In this document: piece after piece, positions 18,087-26,338 of the stretch
How positions within the stretch are numbered: position 1 is the first letter of the stretch
Layout: every line of letters starts with the position of its first letter
DNA from: Xylanibacter ruminicola
GTDB taxonomy: Bacteria > Bacteroidota > Bacteroidia > Bacteroidales > Bacteroidaceae
Direction of reading: 5' to 3'
DNA: 64,000 nucleotides
Assembly: GCF_900107775.1 (NCBI RefSeq)
Contig: NZ_FNRF01000001.1
Span: forward strand, 186,001-250,000
The notes under the pieces: model-generated
What the model was told of the DNA's origin: nothing
The model's database searches: none
The model's input: the letters and a program-made list of their open reading frames with translations, nothing else
Position numbers and translations under genes: made by a program

Positions 18087-19706
18087 ATGACAACAAGAGA
18101 ACTACTATTTACGTTCATGGCTGTCGGCGCCTCGCTGACTGCCTTTGCACAAGATTACAAGGTGCCCGTTTCAGAGCAGCATGAGAAGATGCAGCAGGGC
18201 AAGTACGAACCCACCTGGCAGTCGTTAGAGACGCACCAGACACCCGAATGGTTCCGCAATGCCAAGTTCGGCATCTGGGCCCACTGGGGACCTCAGTGTG
18301 TCGAAGGTTCTGGCGACTGGATGGCTCGTGGCATGTATATCGAGGGTAGTAGCCAGTACAAGCATCATGTAAAGCACTACGGTCATCCTTCCGAGTTCGG
18401 TTTCAAGGACATCCTTCCCTTGTTCAAGGCCGAGAAGTGGGATCCCGAGGCGCTCGTGCAGCGCTACAAGCGTTGTGGTGCTCAGTACTTCTTTGTACTT
18501 GGCAATCACCACGACAACTTCGACCTGTGGGATTCGCAGTATCAGGAGTGGAACTCCAAGAACATCGGTCCGCATAAGGATATCCTCGAAGGCTGGGCCC
18601 GTGCTGCCAAGAAAGCCGGACTGCCACTGGGAATCTCGTTCCATGCCGACCATGCCTGGACCTGGTACGAAACCGCACAGCGTTACGATCAGAACGGCCC
18701 GAAAGCCGGCGTATATTACGATGGCAAGCTTACTAAGGCCGATGGCAAAGGCAAGTGGTGGGAAGGTCTCGACCCCCAGAAGCTCTACGCCCAGAACCAC
18801 CCCATGAGCGACCGCTCGTGGAACAACGGTCAGATACATGCCCAGTGGGGCTGGGAGAACGGCGCAGCCACACCATCCGAGGAGTTCGTAACCAACTTCT
18901 ACAATCGCACCCTCGATGCCATCAACCGCTATAATCCCGACCTCATCTACTTCGATGTAACGGTGCTGCCCTTCTACCCCGTCAGCGACTGTGGACTGAA
19001 GATTGCCACCCACATGTATAACAAGAATCCACGTAGCGTGGTGTTTGGCAAGATACTGAGCGAGGAGCAGAAACGCGCCCTTACCTGGGATGTGGAGCGT
19101 GGCGCCCCAAACCAGATTATCGCCGAGCCCTGGCAAACCTGCAACTGCATTGGCGACTGGCACTATAACACCAGCACCTACAAGCACGGCTACCGCACAT
19201 CCGAGAACATGGTAAAACAGCTGGTAGATATCGTATCAAAGAATGGTAACCTGCTGCTCAATATCCCCCTGCGTGCCGATGGAACCTACGACGAGAAGGC
19301 CTCGCAGTTCCTCGACGAGCTCGAAGCCTGGATGACACCTAACGGCGAGAGTATCTTTGGCACCCGTCCTTGGGTTAAGTTCGGCGAGGGTCCTGTAGCC
19401 GAGAAGGCCATTGCCATCAATGCCCAGGGCTTTAACGAGGGTCAGTACAACGGTATGGACTACCGCGACATCCGCTTTAACCAGACCAAGAAATACCTCT
19501 ACGCCACCGCTATGGGATGGCCTCAGGATGGTCGTCTGGTCATCAAGTCGTTGGCCAAAGGCAATAAAGATTTCAAGAAAACTATTACGAGCGTTTATCT
19601 GTTAGGCTACGGCAAAGTCAAGGCCAGCCAGACTGCCGAGGGACTAGTAGTAAACCTGCCCAAGCCCTGCAACAAAATCGCTCCTGTACTCCGTATAACG
19701 AAATAA
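18087..19706 (+). CDS. Secreted alpha-L-fucosidase (GH29)
   Basis: A 539-residue glycoside hydrolase with signal MTTRELLFTFMAVGASLTAFAQ. The N-terminal catalytic barrel shows FGIWAHWGPQCVEG, FVLGNHHDNFDLWDS and, at the end of a strand, NPDLIYFDVT with Asp290 as the probable nucleophile. The C-terminal region (from about 400) looks like a beta-sandwich. It releases L-fucose from glycans in the periplasm or at the surface, feeding the isomerase encoded 29 bases upstream. The operon ends at the hairpin at 19742. Confidence 0.93.
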   Translation: MTTRELLFTFMAVGASLTAFAQDYKVPVSEQHEKMQQGKYEPTWQSLETHQTPEWFRNAKFGIWAHWGPQCVEGSGDWMARGMYIEGSSQYKHHVKHYGHPSEFGFKDILPLFKAEKWDPEALVQRYKRCGAQYFFVLGNHHDNFDLWDSQYQEWNSKNIGPHKDILEGWARAAKKAGLPLGISFHADHAWTWYETAQRYDQNGPKAGVYYDGKLTKADGKGKWWEGLDPQKLYAQNHPMSDRSWNNGQIHAQWGWENGAATPSEEFVTNFYNRTLDAINRYNPDLIYFDVTVLPFYPVSDCGLKIATHMYNKNPRSVVFGKILSEEQKRALTWDVERGAPNQIIAEPWQTCNCIGDWHYNTSTYKHGYRTSENMVKQLVDIVSKNGNLLLNIPLRADGTYDEKASQFLDELEAWMTPNGESIFGTRPWVKFGEGPVAEKAIAINAQGFNEGQYNGMDYRDIRFNQTKKYLYATAMGWPQDGRLVIKSLAKGNKDFKKTITSVYLLGYGKVKASQTAEGLVVNLPKPCNKIAPVLRITK

Positions 19707-19741
19707 ACCTGCTAACAACTAAATTCTCCCTTAAAAAGGGC

Positions 19742-19774
19742 AAACGGTGCAGCTCGTGAGAGTTGCACCGTTTT
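19742..19774 (+). terminator. Fucose operon terminator
   Basis: AAACGGTGCA (19742-19751), 12-base loop, TGCACCGTTT (19764-19773) ending in T-run. A smaller CCCTT/AAGGG hairpin lies just before it. Confidence 0.88.
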
Positions 19775-19908
19775 GATTCTATCTGACGATTTTGATTTAG
19801 AAAGATACTATTACGTTAAAAAAAAACATTGTCATTAGGTTATTGGGGGCAAATATAGCAATCTTTTCGTTATCTATCGATGTTTTTGTGCAAAATAATG
19901 TTAACGAG

Positions 19909-19946
19909 ATAAAAATCAGAGATGCCAGGGACTTATCCCCTGACAT
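19909..19946 (-). terminator. Terminator of the small exported protein gene
   Basis: Minus-strand hairpin GATGTCAGGG / CCCTGGCATC (19946-19921), with one mismatch, followed by TTTTTATC. It lies directly after the stop of the gene at 19950. Confidence 0.7.
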
Positions 19947-19949
19947 CCC

Positions 19950-20366
19950 TCAGATACTATCGTTAATGGCCTGAATCACCTCTGGATCAGGGCGATTCTC
20001 TTTTTTATTCTTCTTTTTATTCTTCTTGTCAGTAAGTTTCTTTTCAATCTTGCCTTTTTCTGCTATTCTCTTTATTATTGATTTCAAGGATCCTTGTTCG
20101 GTAGCATCGTCATCATAATAGCCAAAATTCAGATGAGCAAAGTCGTTGCCCACACCACAGAACATCCATTGCTTTTTGTCGCTCACTTTTCCCGGAATGA
20201 CTTTAGTAAGCTCGAGTGTGAAGTAACATTCTGTGGCCAGATCAACCTGTATGTTAAGATTGCCCTGCGCCATTGAATTCTCCATTTCTTTAATCGAAAG
20301 TTCCTTTTGGCCGTAGGAGAACTGTGCGATAACGCACGCCAGAAGAAACACAAATAGTCTATTCAT
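19950..20366 (-). CDS. Small exported protein of unknown function
   Basis: A 138-residue protein that I do not recognise. It begins with a secretion signal (MNRLFVFLLACVIAQFSYGQ), continues with a beta-rich segment (NIQVDLATECYFTLELTKVI, then MFCGVGNDFAHLNFGYYDDD) and ends with a strongly basic Lys/Asn stretch (LTDKKNKKKNKKENRP). ATG 20366 is supported by a fitting promoter (20405-20435) and by the signal peptide. It is monocistronic with its own terminator. Confidence 0.6.
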   Translation of the reverse strand: MNRLFVFLLACVIAQFSYGQKELSIKEMENSMAQGNLNIQVDLATECYFTLELTKVIPGKVSDKKQWMFCGVGNDFAHLNFGYYDDDATEQGSLKSIIKRIAEKGKIEKKLTDKKNKKKNKKENRPDPEVIQAINDSI

Positions 20367-20404
20367 ACTGTTATAGGTTATTTCTAAGTTCTTTAAATAT
20401 AGTG

Positions 20405-20435
20405 TAAAGATACTCACAATTCTTCATTCCGGCAA
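20405..20435 (-). promoter_or_regulatory. Promoter of the small exported protein gene
   Basis: Minus strand TTG (20433-20435), 20 bases, TATCTTTA (20405-20412), one base from the consensus. Confidence 0.6.
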
Positions 20436-20475
20436 AAAAATGGCAGAAAAAGTGATTAAAGGGGGAGGGGAAAAT

Positions 20476-20556
20476 AAAAAGTAGCTTTTTGGCGAACGAA
20501 AAGCTACTTTTTGATGAGTGAAAAGTAACTTTTCGGAGGGCGAAAAGCTACTTTTT
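20476..20556. repeat. Palindromic 22-bp tandem repeat array, 4 units
   Basis: Four 14-bp cores beginning at 20477, 20499, 20521 and 20543, exactly 22 bp apart: AAAAGTAGCTTTTT, AAAAGCTACTTTTT, AAAAGTAACTTTTC, AAAAGCTACTTTTT. Each is followed by an unrelated 8-bp spacer. Cores 1 and 2 are reverse complements of each other. A second array with the same period is at 52847-52926. The last unit contains the stop codon of the small gene at 20548. Confidence 0.9.
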
Positions 20557-20733
20557 GTCAGGATGGTGGTGACGGTCCTCCAAGTCGTGCAGGATGCGAC
20601 GGTCGCGACTGGGCTTGACGTAATACAACCACTTATAGTGGTTGCACACGCGGCGGTAGGTGTTCGTCTTCATACGTTCTAATTTGCTGCGCGGCAGCGT
20701 TTGCCCGCAACGCGTACAAGTTATGTATTCCAT
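20548..20733 (-). CDS. Small zinc-ribbon-like protein, hypothetical
   Basis: A 61-residue candidate read from an ATG at 20733. It begins MEYITCTRCGQTLPRSKLER and contains VCNHYKW; the CxxC pair plus a later Cys/His suggests a small metal-binding ribbon, and the tail is very basic (SRDRRILHDLEDRHHH). No convincing promoter or ribosome-binding site is visible, and the upstream sequence is the broken gene at 20734. It may be a genuine small cargo gene of the former mobile element or itself a relic. Its last codons and stop lie in the 22-bp repeat array. Confidence 0.4.
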   Translation of the reverse strand: MEYITCTRCGQTLPRSKLERMKTNTYRRVCNHYKWLYYVKPSRDRRILHDLEDRHHHPDKK

Positions 20734-21075
20734 ATTAAAACGGATCGCCATCTTTCCAGTCGGCATTATCGTCAATCGCCGCCACGCCACCGGCATCTGC
20801 TCGCGCACACCACCCTCATCAGGCTGCTGCGAGTCGTCAAGACACACGCAAGCAGACTGTTTTTCTTTATTTTCTTTTTCTATTTTTATTTCTATTTCTT
20901 CCGCGTGCGTATTAATAAGTACGCGCGGGAGTGCCGCAACTTTGCTGCATCTTACTGGCAACCTTGCCGAACTGTTGTTGCATCCAATGGCTGGTAAAAC
21001 GCTTCTTTTCGTCATCCACCACAAACAGGCCATAACTAATAATCAGGCGCTTCACCTGTCATAAAAGGCATCTAA
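20734..21075 (-). pseudogene. Degraded replication-type gene (Lin1244/DUF4373-like) remnant
   Basis: On the minus strand different frames give protein-like pieces in order: AFYDR near 21070, then QVKRLIISYGLFVVDDEKK with RFTSHWMQQQFGKVASKMQQ up to a stop near 20925, and finally AAIDDNADWKDGDPF ending with a stop near 20735. Such pieces recall the N-terminal and C-terminal ends of the Lin1244/DUF4373 replication-associated proteins of Bacteroidetes prophages and plasmids. The A-rich middle (IEIKIEKENKEKQ in another frame) resembles their low-complexity linker. No intact frame joins them, so this is called a relic. The family assignment is from memory and uncertain. Confidence 0.45.
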
Positions 21076-21178
21076 GTTATATTGAGAAAGCAGCCCAACA
21101 AATTGATCCTGGGCTTAGATAATTAGTTGTTGTGTTAGCTACTTCCGTCATTTCGGAATGCAAAAGTACCCAAAATAT

Positions 21179-21209
21179 TTGGAACTTTAAATACTTATTC
21201 GTATATTTG
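21179..21209 (+). promoter_or_regulatory. Promoter of the DUF4421 gene
   Basis: TTG (21179-21181), 20 bases, TATATTTG (21202-21209), with a 29-base leader. Confidence 0.78.
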
Positions 21210-21238
21210 CAAGCAAACAATCTAATTATTAATATACA

Positions 21239-22369
21239 ATGACATTGAAATGCATCCTAATAGCGATAGGTATCGGCTGTTGCACACAGGCAATGGCACA
21301 GGCCAGACTGACTACTTTCGTGAAGAAAGTGGGCACGCTAATCGACACGATGGCGGTGAAAGGCCTCGACCGAAACTATATCGATGCACCTAAGAAACCT
21401 TGGCAACTCATTGCCAAAGGCAACGTGAACCAGACGATTGTGAGCATGAATGCCGATGGAAACATATTAGGCGTGGACTACAGTGCCCGACCCTATCTTA
21501 AAACGCAGCCCTCACAGTACGTAGGTTTCTGGGCGGGCTACCGAGGCTATGGCATCGGCTACACCGTGAACGTGGGCGGCGATAAAGGTAGCAACCTGGT
21601 GTTTGGTGCCACAGGAGGCGCCTACGGCGTCAACGTGCGCATACACTCGTTCGACAACAGTAACCCCAGCATCAACCTGAACAGCGAACTGCTGAGCGAG
21701 GAAGAACAGGAAACCTGGGACGACGTGCAACTGATAGACCCCATACACGTGCGAACCGTGATTGCCGATGGCTACTATATGTTCAACGGCAAGAAATTCT
21801 CGTATGCGGCGGCCTACGACCAGTCGGTGATACAGAAACGGTCGGCTGGATCGCTCATGGCCGGACTGATGTACAACTATACGCATATCGACTATGCCAC
21901 CGACTTGAATGGCGACCTGGTGTATCTGATGCACGGACTGGGCAAGGTGAAACTGTGGCAGGGCAGCGCTGGCGTGGGATATGCCTATAACTGGGTGCCA
22001 GCACGCGGACTGCTGGTTAACGTGATGCTGATGCCCATGGTGACCTTCGTGAACAAACTGAAGGTGTTTGCCTACGCCACCAACGTGCCCGAACTGATGA
22101 CCGACGAAAGATTCTGGGGCGACGACATCAGCAACGAGGAATGGGACGAGTGGTTCTATAGCCATGTGCACATCACACCCATGGGCGACAAAACCATCAA
22201 CAGCGGTATCAGTCTGGGATTCGACACGCGCATGTCGGTCACCTACAACTTCGGACGCTACTTTATCAGTGCCTACGGACAGTTTAACAACATACGCTAT
22301 CGCCACCAAAGCACGCATGGCTATCTGAACGACTGGTTTATCAACACCGCCATCGGCATAAGATTATAA
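21239..22369 (+). CDS. DUF4421-type outer membrane protein
   Basis: A 376-residue exported protein (signal MTLKCILIAIGIGCCTQAMAQ). YVGFWAGYRGYGIGYTVNVGG and the repeated amphipathic strands ending TAIGIRL fit the DUF4421 family of Bacteroidetes, thought to be an outer-membrane barrel. A region rich in acidic residues (LLSEEEQETWDDVQ, about 155-170) may be a surface loop. It has its own promoter and is followed 122 bases later by a separately promoted GH2 gene, so the two need not act together. Function unknown. Confidence 0.75.
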   Translation: MTLKCILIAIGIGCCTQAMAQARLTTFVKKVGTLIDTMAVKGLDRNYIDAPKKPWQLIAKGNVNQTIVSMNADGNILGVDYSARPYLKTQPSQYVGFWAGYRGYGIGYTVNVGGDKGSNLVFGATGGAYGVNVRIHSFDNSNPSINLNSELLSEEEQETWDDVQLIDPIHVRTVIADGYYMFNGKKFSYAAAYDQSVIQKRSAGSLMAGLMYNYTHIDYATDLNGDLVYLMHGLGKVKLWQGSAGVGYAYNWVPARGLLVNVMLMPMVTFVNKLKVFAYATNVPELMTDERFWGDDISNEEWDEWFYSHVHITPMGDKTINSGISLGFDTRMSVTYNFGRYFISAYGQFNNIRYRHQSTHGYLNDWFINTAIGIRL

Positions 22370-22434
22370 CCGATGATCGTTTGTACTATTTTGCTGATTG
22401 TTAGTATTATAGAACGACTTTGCGAAAAATAATT

Positions 22435-22464
22435 TTGTATTTCGCGCGATTTGCACTATCTTTG
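22435..22464 (+). promoter_or_regulatory. GH2 gene promoter
   Basis: TTG (22435-22437), 19 bases, TATCTTTG (22457-22464), and a 27-base leader. Confidence 0.78.
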
Positions 22465-22491
22465 CAAAAAAATAACTATAAACAGCAAACA

Positions 22492-24927
22492 ATGAAACTT
22501 AAAACGATGATTGTAGCAGCGATAGGCTGCCTGCTAACTGCCAACTTGAATGCACAGAGCGTACGCGAGACCATCCGACTTGACAAGGGATGGCGATTTG
22601 CACTGGGAAACGCTGCCGACCCTCAAAAGGACTTCGGTTGCGGCACGGAGTATTTTAACTATCTGACAAAGGCCAACTCGATACACAACGAGGGACCGTA
22701 CGCGCAGAAATTTGTGGAGGACAACCGTTGGCACGAGGTGCAGTTGCCGCACGACTGGGTGACCACACTGCCCTATGCGGCCGAAGCCAGTCACTCGCAC
22801 GGCTATAAGACGGTGGGCTACAAATACCCTGAAACCAGCGTGGGATGGTATCGCAAAACCATCCACATACCCAACGAGGATCTGGGCAAGCGACTGATGC
22901 TGCGCTTCGACGGCATCTTCCGCAATGCCCGTGTATGGTTCAACGGCTTCTATATGGGCACCGAACCCAGCGGATATGCCACACAGACCTACGACATCAC
23001 ACCCTATATCAAATACGGCGACGACAACCTGATATGCGTGCGCGCCGATGCCACCCTGGAGGAGGGCTGGTTCTACGAGGGCGCCGGCATCTATCGCGAC
23101 GTGTGGTTGGAGAAAGCGGCACAGGTCAGCGTGGCACCTTTCGGTACGTTTGTGTACGCCGAACTGCAGCAGCCTTACAACGAGACTGTGGTACATGTAA
23201 AGACAGAGGTGACCAACAGCAGCTTGAAAACCCAGCTATATGAGGTTGAGCAGCGAATGCTGGATGCCGAAGGCAGAGAGGTGGCACACGTCAGCGGATT
23301 CACGTACCCTATACTCGCCAAAGAAACGCGAACAACCGATCATCGGATAAAGATTTCTAATCCGCACCTGTGGAGCACCACCGCCCCCTATCTGTACAAG
23401 GTGGAGACGACGGTAAAGGTAGATGGTAAAGTAACGGATGTGTACGAAACAACGACAGGTTTGCGTGATATACAGTTTACAGCCGACCGTGGTTTTTTGC
23501 TGAACGGCCAGCCCCTGAAGCTGAAGGGCGTGAACCTGCATCAGGACCATGCGGGTGTAGGCGCTGCCATTCCCGATGCCTTGCAGGCATGGCGCATCAA
23601 GCAGCTGAAGGCCTTTGGCTGCAATGCCTACCGTGCATCGCATAACCCCATGACGCCAGCACTGCTGGACATCTGCGACCGCGAGGGCATCTTAGTCATC
23701 GACGAGAACCGACTGATGGGCATCAACGACGAGCATCTGCGACTGCTGGAGCGGATGATTAAGCGCGACCGTAATCACCCCAGCATTATCCTGTGGAGCG
23801 ACGGCAACGAGGAATGGGGCTTGGAAAACAACATACAGGGCACACGACTGGCCGAAGCCATGCGCGAATACACCAGACTGTACGACCCTACACGCCCCAG
23901 TACGGTGGCTAATGCTGGCGGTACCGAGCTGATAAAGGGACTGGATGTAAAGGGCTTTAACTACATCATCCAGAACGATGTGGATAACCGTAAGAAGGCC
24001 AACCCCAACTGGAAGATTGTGGGCACCGAAGAGACAACGGGCTGCGGCACACGCGGCATCTACTTTAACAACCCCGACTGCAAGGGCCGCATGGTGAGTC
24101 TGAACCGTACCATGGAACAAAACTATGAGAACATCATCGAGCGCGGCTGGAAGTTCTACGACGAGCGCCCATGGGCTGCAGGACTGTTCTACTGGACGGG
24201 CTTTGACTATCGCGGCGAGCCCAATCCCCTATCCTATCCTGCACACGACTCGGAATTCGGTATCCTGGACTACTGCGGATTCTGGAAAGACGAAGCTTAC
24301 TACCTGAAGGCATGGTGGACTGATGAGCCTACGCTGCATCTGCTGCCACACTGGAACCTGCAGGGCCACGAGGGCGAGGAGATAGAGCTGTGGGCCTACA
24401 GCAACTGCGACGAGGTGGAACTGATAGTGAACGGAAAGAAACTGGGCCGACAGGCAATGCCGAAGAACGGGCACCTGAAGTGGAAAGCCACCTACCAGCC
24501 AGGTAAGGTGGTGGCCATAGGCTACAAGAATGGCAAGCGCACACTGACACAGACCATAGAGACCACCAAGCCTGCCTATAAGACAGTGCTGAAGGCCGAC
24601 CGACAGACGATTACAGCCGACGGACAGGACCTGGCCGTGGTGACCATCGAAGTACAGGACCAGAAAGGGCGCGTGGTGCCCGATGCCTGCCCAATGTTGA
24701 ACCTGCGATTAGAGGGTGATGCCCGCATATTAGGCGTGGGCAACGGCGACCCGATGTATGCAGGTATCGACCATCCCAAGGAGCTGAACTGCAAGGCATT
24801 CAGCGTGCCAGCCTTTAACGGCGTGGCACAGGTGCTGGTGCAGAGCACCACACAAAAAACAACCGCCACCCTCACGTGTGAGAGCAGCGGCCTAAAGAAC
24901 GGAGTAGTTATTATTGTAACGAAATAA
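22492..24927 (+). CDS. Glycoside hydrolase family 2 (beta-galactosidase-like)
   Basis: An 811-residue exported enzyme (signal MKLKTMIVAAIGCLLTANLNAQ). Domains in order: sugar-binding jelly roll (about 25-215), immunoglobulin-like (220-325), TIM barrel (about 330-625) with acid/base Glu440 in LWSDGNEEWG and nucleophile Glu513 or Glu514 in IVGTEETTG, a DUF4982-like domain (about 640-700) and a C-terminal Ig-like domain (ITADGQDLAVVTIEVQD). The overall design is that of GH2 beta-galactosidases and relatives; exact substrate cannot be assigned. ATG 22492 fits the promoter. Its last 17 bases overlap the 3' end of pdxT on the opposite strand. Confidence 0.9.
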   Translation: MKLKTMIVAAIGCLLTANLNAQSVRETIRLDKGWRFALGNAADPQKDFGCGTEYFNYLTKANSIHNEGPYAQKFVEDNRWHEVQLPHDWVTTLPYAAEASHSHGYKTVGYKYPETSVGWYRKTIHIPNEDLGKRLMLRFDGIFRNARVWFNGFYMGTEPSGYATQTYDITPYIKYGDDNLICVRADATLEEGWFYEGAGIYRDVWLEKAAQVSVAPFGTFVYAELQQPYNETVVHVKTEVTNSSLKTQLYEVEQRMLDAEGREVAHVSGFTYPILAKETRTTDHRIKISNPHLWSTTAPYLYKVETTVKVDGKVTDVYETTTGLRDIQFTADRGFLLNGQPLKLKGVNLHQDHAGVGAAIPDALQAWRIKQLKAFGCNAYRASHNPMTPALLDICDREGILVIDENRLMGINDEHLRLLERMIKRDRNHPSIILWSDGNEEWGLENNIQGTRLAEAMREYTRLYDPTRPSTVANAGGTELIKGLDVKGFNYIIQNDVDNRKKANPNWKIVGTEETTGCGTRGIYFNNPDCKGRMVSLNRTMEQNYENIIERGWKFYDERPWAAGLFYWTGFDYRGEPNPLSYPAHDSEFGILDYCGFWKDEAYYLKAWWTDEPTLHLLPHWNLQGHEGEEIELWAYSNCDEVELIVNGKKLGRQAMPKNGHLKWKATYQPGKVVAIGYKNGKRTLTQTIETTKPAYKTVLKADRQTITADGQDLAVVTIEVQDQKGRVVPDACPMLNLRLEGDARILGVGNGDPMYAGIDHPKELNCKAFSVPAFNGVAQVLVQSTTQKTTATLTCESSGLKNGVVIIVTK

Positions 24928-25456
24928 GCAATTGGTGCAGACGGGTATCGTCGTCGAGTTCGGGGTGGAATGCTGTGGCAATCTGGTTACCCTGACGAGC
25001 GGCAACAATATGGCCATCTACTTCGGCTATCGGTTGGCAGTCGGCCGACAGCACCTCTTCGATATACGGTGCACGGATAAAGGTCATGGGCACGTCGTCG
25101 CCAATGCCTTCGACAGAGCCAGTGGTATGGAAACTGCCCAACTGGCGCCCGTAGGCGTTACGACGCACACGGATATGCATGGTGCCCAGATAACCTTGTG
25201 AGAGCAGAATCATGCCGGCACAGGTGCCCAGCACGGGCATACCGTCGGCAATGGCCTGGCGGATGGGTTCCAGCAGTCCCAACTCCTTGAGCAGGCGCAT
25301 CTGCACGGTGCTTTCGCCACCAGGCAGAATCAGCGCATCGATAGGCTGCTGCCAATCCTTTAACTGTCGGATTTCGACAGTTTCAACGCCTAGGCGTTGC
25401 AGCACCTGCTCGTGCTCTATAAATGCCCCTTGCAGGGCCAATACAGCCACTTTCAT
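24911..25456 (-). CDS. pdxT: Pyridoxal 5'-phosphate synthase glutaminase subunit
   Basis: A 181-residue class I glutamine amidotransferase that supplies ammonia to PdxS. The catalytic triad is Cys79 (VLGTCAGMILL), His164 and Glu166 (AFHPEL); the N-terminal VLALQGAFIEHEQVL and LPGGESTVQMRLL are family signatures. The ATG at 25456 shares a base with the pdxS stop (TGATG), which favours it over the GTG one codon earlier. It is third in the B6 operon. The 3' end overlaps the convergent GH2 gene by 17 bp. Confidence 0.95.
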   Translation of the reverse strand: MKVAVLALQGAFIEHEQVLQRLGVETVEIRQLKDWQQPIDALILPGGESTVQMRLLKELGLLEPIRQAIADGMPVLGTCAGMILLSQGYLGTMHIRVRRNAYGRQLGSFHTTGSVEGIGDDVPMTFIRAPYIEEVLSADCQPIAEVDGHIVAARQGNQIATAFHPELDDDTRLHQLLISLQ

Positions 25457-26331
25457 CACTTACCACGTTCGGCCATTAAGAGCTGAATCTCCTGCTCGTT
25501 GATACCTACCATAGCCTCGCCAAGATCCTCAGAAAGTTCGGCCAGCAGCTTGGCATCCTGATAGTTGGTTACGGCCTGCACGATGGCGGCAGCACGCTTG
25601 CGGGGATTGCCACTCTTGAAGATGCCGCTACCTACAAACACACCCTCGGCACCAAGTTGCATCATGAGCGCAGCATCGGCAGGGGTAGCCACACCACCAG
25701 CAGCAAAGTTAACCACAGGCAGCTTGCCATTATCGTGTACGTAGCGTACCAGCTCGTAAGGGGCCTGCAACTGCTTAGCAGCCTCGAAGAGCTCATCCTC
25801 GCTCATCGATACCAAGCGACGGATTTCGCTCTGCATCAGACGCATGTGGCTCACGGCCTGTACTACATCGCCGGTACCTGGTTCGCCCTTGGTACGAATC
25901 ATGGTAGCACCCTCGGCAATACGGCGCAGGGCCTCGCCCAGGTTCTTGGCACCACACACAAAGGGCACATCAAACTTAGTTTTATCGATATGGTAGATGT
26001 TATCGGCAGGGCTGAGCACCTCGCTCTCGTCGATATAATCAATCTCGATAGCCTGCAGGATCTGAGCCTCGGCGATATGACCGATACGGCACTTGGCCAT
26101 CACAGGAATGGTTACAGCCTCCTGGATGCCACGAATCATCTTTGGGTCGCTCATACGGCTTACACCACCTGCTGCACGGATGTCGGCAGGGATACGCTCG
26201 AGGGCCATTACAGCGCAGGCACCAGCCTCTTCGGCTATCTTGGCCTGCTCGGGAGTAGTCACGTCCATGATAACACCACCCTTCAGCATCTGAGCTAACT
26301 GGCGGTTTAACGCTTGTCTTTCGTTTGTCAT
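25456..26331 (-). CDS. pdxS: Pyridoxal 5'-phosphate synthase lyase subunit
   Basis: A 291-residue TIM-barrel enzyme that assembles PLP from ribose 5-phosphate, glyceraldehyde 3-phosphate and ammonia from Pdx[40 protein letters not shown] and [20 protein letters not shown] are conserved; [14 protein letters not shown] is the phosphate site. ATG 26331 sits 7 bases after the stop of the fused ThiD/AraC gene, and the upstream in-frame extension lies inside that gene. Together with pdxT it gives the DXP-independent B6 pathway. Confidence 0.97.
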   Translation of the reverse strand: MTNERQALNRQLAQMLKGGVIMDVTTPEQAKIAEEAGACAVMALERIPADIRAAGGVSRMSDPKMIRGIQEAVTIPVMAKCRIGHIAEAQILQAIEIDYIDESEVLSPADNIYHIDKTKFDVPFVCGAKNLGEALRRIAEGATMIRTKGEPGTGDVVQAVSHMRLMQSEIRRLVSMSEDELFEAAKQLQAPYELVRYVHDNGKLPVVNFAAGGVATPADAALMMQLGAEGVFVGSGIFKSGNPRKRAAAIVQAVTNYQDAKLLAELSEDLGEAMVGINEQEIQLLMAERGK

Positions 26332-26338
26332 TGTTTTA

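Noticed and set aside
20476..20556. Possible CRISPR array (repeats with variable spacers)
   Set aside because: Spacers are only 8 bp, repeats 14 bp and there are no cas genes; it is a different repeat type.
20660..21064. Plus-strand open frame of 134 codons across the relic region
   Set aside because: The protein-like pieces (VVDDEKKRFTS, DNADWKDGDPF, CxxC ribbon) all read on the minus strand; the plus frame is rich in Ser/Phe repeats from the A/T tract.
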